Shown piece after piece: positions 61,114 to 64,000 of a DNA stretch of 64,000 nucleotides. The DNA comes from Limosilactobacillus caccae (GTDB taxonomy: Bacteria > Bacillota > Bacilli > Lactobacillales > Lactobacillaceae). Under the pieces are notes generated by a model. It was given only the letters and a program-made list of their open reading frames with translations. It was not told the origin of the DNA and did no database searches. The DNA is taken from assembly GCF_900156885.1 (NCBI RefSeq), contig NZ_FTOY01000011.1:186001-250000 (forward strand), in the 5' to 3' direction. Within the stretch, counting starts at the first letter, position 1. Every line of letters begins with the position of its first letter. Position numbers and translations under genes: made by a program.

Positions 61114-62349
61114 ATGAACTATGCTGAAAAAGATCCCCAATTATGGCGAGCAATTGATCGAGAAGAACAACGCCAACAAGAGACGATTGAGCTGATCGCC
61201 TCAGAAAATATTGTTTCGGATGCGGTTCGTGAAGCGCAAGGTTCAGTCTTGACGAATAAATACGCGGAAGGGTACCCGAAGAAGCGCTATTACGGTGGTT
61301 GTGAATACATTGACCAGGTTGAACAACTGGCGATTGATTACGCTAAAAAGTTGTTTGGGGCAGAATACGCGAATGTTCAGCCTCACTCTGGTTCACAGGC
61401 AAACATGGCCGTTTACCAGGCCCTCTTAAAGCCTGGTGACACAATCCTGGGGATGGGGATGGATGCCGGTGGCCACTTGACGCACGGGGCAAAGGTTAAC
61501 TTTAGCGGTAAGATGTACAAGACTTACGGTTACGGCCTTGACGCAACAACAGAAGAATTAAATTATGACGAGATCGCTGCCTTAGCACGCGAGGCGAAGC
61601 CACAGTTAATTGTTGCGGGGGCATCTGCTTACAGCCGGATTATTGACTGGCAAAAGTTCCGGGAAATTGCGGATGAGGTAGGCGCCTACTTGATGGTTGA
61701 TATGGCCCACATTGCTGGCTTGGTTGCGACCGGTGCGCACCCGAGTCCAGTTCCAGTAGCAGATGTTGTGACGACAACTACTCACAAGACGCTCCGGGGC
61801 CCACGGGGTGGGATGATCCTTTCCAAGTCAGCTGACCTTGGCAAAAAGATTAATTCTGCTGTCTTCCCGGGAACCCAGGGTGGTCCGTTAGAACACGTAA
61901 TTGCGGGGAAGGCCCAGGCATTTTACGAGGACCTGCAACCCCAGTATGCCGACTATATTGACCAGGTTGTTAAAAATGCGGCAGCAATGGCGGCCGTTTT
62001 CAACCAGACGGATGACATCCGGGTAGTATCTGGCGGAACCGATAACCACTTGCTAGTCCTTGATATAACCAAGACCGGTTTAACCGGTAAAGAAGCCCAA
62101 AACCTCCTCGACGAGGTTCATATTACGACAAATAAGGAGTCAATCCCCAATGATCCGCGAAGCCCGTTTGTAACAAGTGGGCTACGGTTGGGAACCCCAG
62201 CGGTGACGAGTCGTGGCTTCAAGGAAGATGACGTGAAAAAGGTTGCGGAAATTATCACGATGGTCTTGACCAATGCCACGGATGAAGAGAAGCGCCAAGC
62301 AGCCAGTGCAGCCGTCCATGAATTAACGACCAAGTACCCAATCGACTAG
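61114..62349 (+). CDS. glyA: Serine hydroxymethyltransferase
   Basis: 411-residue PLP enzyme interconverting serine and glycine with tetrahydrofolate; main source of one-carbon units. [19 protein letters not shown] at the N-terminus, [14 protein letters not shown], and the PLP-lysine motif [16 protein letters not shown] (Lys near residue 226). Start 61114 follows SD AAGGAG; the in-frame extension through the terminator is rejected. It consumes serine made by SerCA (22.6 kb). Confidence 0.96.
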   Translation: MNYAEKDPQLWRAIDREEQRQQETIELIASENIVSDAVREAQGSVLTNKYAEGYPKKRYYGGCEYIDQVEQLAIDYAKKLFGAEYANVQPHSGSQANMAVYQALLKPGDTILGMGMDAGGHLTHGAKVNFSGKMYKTYGYGLDATTEELNYDEIAALAREAKPQLIVAGASAYSRIIDWQKFREIADEVGAYLMVDMAHIAGLVATGAHPSPVPVADVVTTTTHKTLRGPRGGMILSKSADLGKKINSAVFPGTQGGPLEHVIAGKAQAFYEDLQPQYADYIDQVVKNAAAMAAVFNQTDDIRVVSGGTDNHLLVLDITKTGLTGKEAQNLLDEVHITTNKESIPNDPRSPFVTSGLRLGTPAVTSRGFKEDDVKKVAEIITMVLTNATDEEKRQAASAAVHELTTKYPID

Positions 62350-62446
62350 TTATTTTAGTAATATATGAAAAAGTTCTTAAGATTTTTTGTCAGGCCTTGC
62401 GTTTTCTGGTAGAATAGTGAAGAAATTCAAAGGAGTGTATTTTAGC

Positions 62447-63082
62447 ATGGGTAAATTTGAAGTTATTGATCATCCGTTGATTCAACATAAGTTAACAATG
62501 ATTCGGGATAAGAATGTGGGGACAAAGTTTTTCCGTGAAACGGTAAAGGAAATCTCAACATTAATGGCATACGAAGTCGCTCGTGACATGCCAGTAAAGG
62601 ACGTTGAGATTGAGACCCCAATTGCTAAGACGACTCAAAAAGAACTAGCTGGGAAGAAAGTGGCAATTATTCCAATTCTTCGGGCTGGTTTGGGAATGGT
62701 TGATGGGATGACCAACTTAATTCCCGCTGCTAAGATCGGCTTTATCGGGATGTACCGTGACGAAGAGACGTTAAAGCCACATGAATACTTTGTTAAGCTG
62801 CCTAACGACATCACTGAACGACAATTATTTATTGTTGACCCAATGCTTGCAACTGGTGGTTCAGCCATGATGGCAATTGATGCATTGAAGAAGCGTGGCT
62901 GCAAAGAAGAAAACATGAAGTTTGCTTGCTTAGTTGCTGCTCCTGAAGGGGTCAAGGCTGTTCGGGAAGCTTACCCTGGCGTTGACCTTTATACGGCCGG
63001 CCTTGATGACCACTTAAACAAGGATGGTTACATCGTTCCTGGATTAGGGGATGCCGGTGACCGCTTGTTTGGGACCAAGTAA
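62447..63082 (+). CDS. upp: Uracil phosphoribosyltransferase
   Basis: 211 residues; uracil plus PRPP to UMP. Begins [21 protein letters not shown]-binding loop [19 protein letters not shown] (about 126-144), and the C-terminal uracil-binding [17 protein letters not shown]. Start 62447 follows SD AAAGGAG. Promoter TTGTCA-17-TAGAAT lies just upstream, so it is probably monocistronic. Confidence 0.97.
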   Translation: MGKFEVIDHPLIQHKLTMIRDKNVGTKFFRETVKEISTLMAYEVARDMPVKDVEIETPIAKTTQKELAGKKVAIIPILRAGLGMVDGMTNLIPAAKIGFIGMYRDEETLKPHEYFVKLPNDITERQLFIVDPMLATGGSAMMAIDALKKRGCKEENMKFACLVAAPEGVKAVREAYPGVDLYTAGLDDHLNKDGYIVPGLGDAGDRLFGTK

Positions 63083-63095
63083 GCATGAAAGTTGT

Positions 63096-63139
63096 CCGCT
63101 GCTTGTTAGATAAAGAGCTAACAAGCAGCGGATTTTTTT
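63096..63139 (+). terminator. Intrinsic terminator after upp
   Basis: CCGCTGCTTGTTAG/CTAACAAGCAGCGG 14-bp perfect stem, then ATTTTTTT. Confidence 0.93.
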
Positions 63140-63158
63140 ATTATAAAGTGTTTTGCGC

Positions 63159-63180
63159 TGAAAAGGTTTTCACTTATAAT
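63159..63180 (+). promoter_or_regulatory. ptsI promoter region with cre-like palindrome
   Basis: TATAAT at 63175-63180. TGAAAAGGTTTTCA (63159-63172), directly upstream, matches the cre core except for one central base. Confidence 0.5.
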
Positions 63181-63210
63181 AAGATTGGATTAGAAAAGAG
63201 GGATTGAGTT

Positions 63211-64000
63211 ATGGTAACCCGAATTAACGGTATTGCAGCAAGTGATGGTGTCGGCATAGCGCCAGTCTACCTGCTGACGAAGCCAAACCTAAGTTTTGAA
63301 AAATACCATATTAGTGATGCACCGGCGGAAAAGGCCCGCCTGCACCATGCTTTTGATGAGATTGTTAGTGAATTAGCAAAGTTAAAGGACCGCCTGACGG
63401 GGAAACTCAGTGATGATGACTTGGCGATCTTTGATACTCATATTGCAATCTTAAATGACCCTGAAATGATCAAACAGGTAGAAAACCGGATCACTAACCA
63501 GCGACTAAATGCCGAGTCGGCGTTTGCAGAAGTCATTTCAAAGATGGTTAAGACCTTGCAGGCGATGACGGGAAATGAATACATGCAAGAACGGGCCACG
63601 GACTTTCAAAACATCCAAGACCAGGTCCTCGCCAAGCTTGAAGGAAAGGAACTACCTAACCTCCGTTCGCTTGACCATCCGGTGGTGGTGGTTGCCCACT
63701 CGATTGGGCCGTCAGATACTTCCCAGATGGATGCCCGCTTTGTCAAGGGGATTGTAACAGACCTTGGGGGGCGGACAAGTCACGCGGCAATTATGGCCCG
63801 GTCGCTCCAAATTCCCGCCATTGTCGGCTGTAGTAATATTACCGAACGCGTTGATAATGGCGACCAGCTGATTGTCGATGGCTTCGCCGGGACAGCCATC
63901 ATTGCGCCGACACCGGATGAGGTTAAGAAGTACCAACGGGTTGCCCAGCGCTTTGCGAAAACTCGTCAGCAGTGGCAGCAAATGATTGACCAACCATCAG
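63211..64000 (+). CDS. ptsI: PTS enzyme I (partial, 3' end outside window)
   Basis: First 263 residues of an expected 570 or so; phosphorylates HPr from PEP. The N-terminal domain begins NGIAASDGVGIAPVYLL; the HPr-binding helical region FDTHIAILNDPEMIKQV follows, and the phospho-His loop GGRTSHAAIMARSLQIPAIVG has its active His near residue 192. Enzyme I usually follows ptsH, but here the gene has its own promoter after upp and no ptsH lies upstream. The N-terminal pattern does not suggest PpdK or PEP synthase. Confidence 0.88.
   Translation, partial: MVTRINGIAASDGVGIAPVYLLTKPNLSFEKYHISDAPAEKARLHHAFDEIVSELAKLKDRLTGKLSDDDLAIFDTHIAILNDPEMIKQVENRITNQRLNAESAFAEVISKMVKTLQAMTGNEYMQERATDFQNIQDQVLAKLEGKELPNLRSLDHPVVVVAHSIGPSDTSQMDARFVKGIVTDLGGRTSHAAIMARSLQIPAIVGCSNITERVDNGDQLIVDGFAGTAIIAPTPDEVKKYQRVAQRFAKTRQQWQQMIDQPS

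Overview
The window is one contiguous piece of a low-to-moderate GC Firmicute chromosome, most likely a heterofermentative Lactobacillaceae of the Limosilactobacillus type. The call rests on gene content and order: rnr-smpB, pta, cdaA-cdaR-glmM-glmS, tdk-prfA-prmC-ywlC-glyA-upp, an arginine deiminase system, FucP-type and GRP-type sugar permeases, a LysM/Apf-like cell-wall protein and a MucBP surface protein. Species cannot be fixed from the sequence alone. No phage genes, insertion sequence with a transposase, or CRISPR array is visible.

Layout. 1-7.5 kb: the 3' part of RNase R with smpB (trans-translation), then ung, pta, tsaE, a GNAT acetyltransferase, a PAS protein, a DnaQ-like exonuclease and murB. 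7.6-10.5 kb: a ribose locus (rbsK, rbsD, FucP-type permease) behind cre-like sites; the permease seems to have lost its original start codon. 10.5-16 kb: a GC-rich structured block of unknown identity, then cdaA-cdaR-glmM (c-di-AMP and amino-sugar synthesis) and glmS. 16-21 kb: a possible small RNA, an OatA-like O-acetyltransferase with MarR and HAD genes, a LysM protein, and tmRNA (ssrA) followed by an attachment-site-like scar. 21.4-25 kb: a histidine phosphatase and serC-serA, preceded by what looks like a complete ribosome-mediated attenuator with a serine-rich leader peptide. 25-31.8 kb: a membrane-anchored unknown, an OmpR/HK pair, a sugar permease, an acetyltransferase and pgi. 31.9-37.8 kb: a first ornithine carbamoyltransferase, an EamA permease, a matrixin-like protease and a copper-export pair behind CopY boxes. 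37.9-44 kb: tRNA-Gln(CUG), a GlnK/GlnL-like two-component system, a YfcC/ArcD-type permease, a second ornithine carbamoyltransferase and carbamate kinase. 44-52.9 kb: an accessory stretch with a Na+/H+ antiporter, tRNA-Glu(CUC), a structured non-coding region, two surface-type proteins, a lipoprotein and a serine hydrolase. 53-54.8 kb: arcA and an ArgR-type regulator. 54.9-64 kb: gatD-murT, tdk-prfA-prmC-ywlC, glyA, upp and the start of ptsI.

How the parts work together. SmpB, tmRNA and RNase R are the three partners of trans-translation. The arginine deiminase pathway is complete but split by about 9 kb of accessory genes; its promoters carry cre sites, and two of them share a 19-bp element. 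MurT/GatD, MurB, GlmM/GlmS, OatA and the LysM protein all serve the cell wall.

The strongest candidate for something undescribed is the serCA leader at 22,397-22,566. It encodes an 18-residue peptide with five serines in its last seven residues, behind a perfect Shine-Dalgarno sequence, followed by a chain of five mutually exclusive helices ending in an intrinsic terminator. Firmicutes usually control such genes with T-boxes, so a translated serine attenuator would be unusual.
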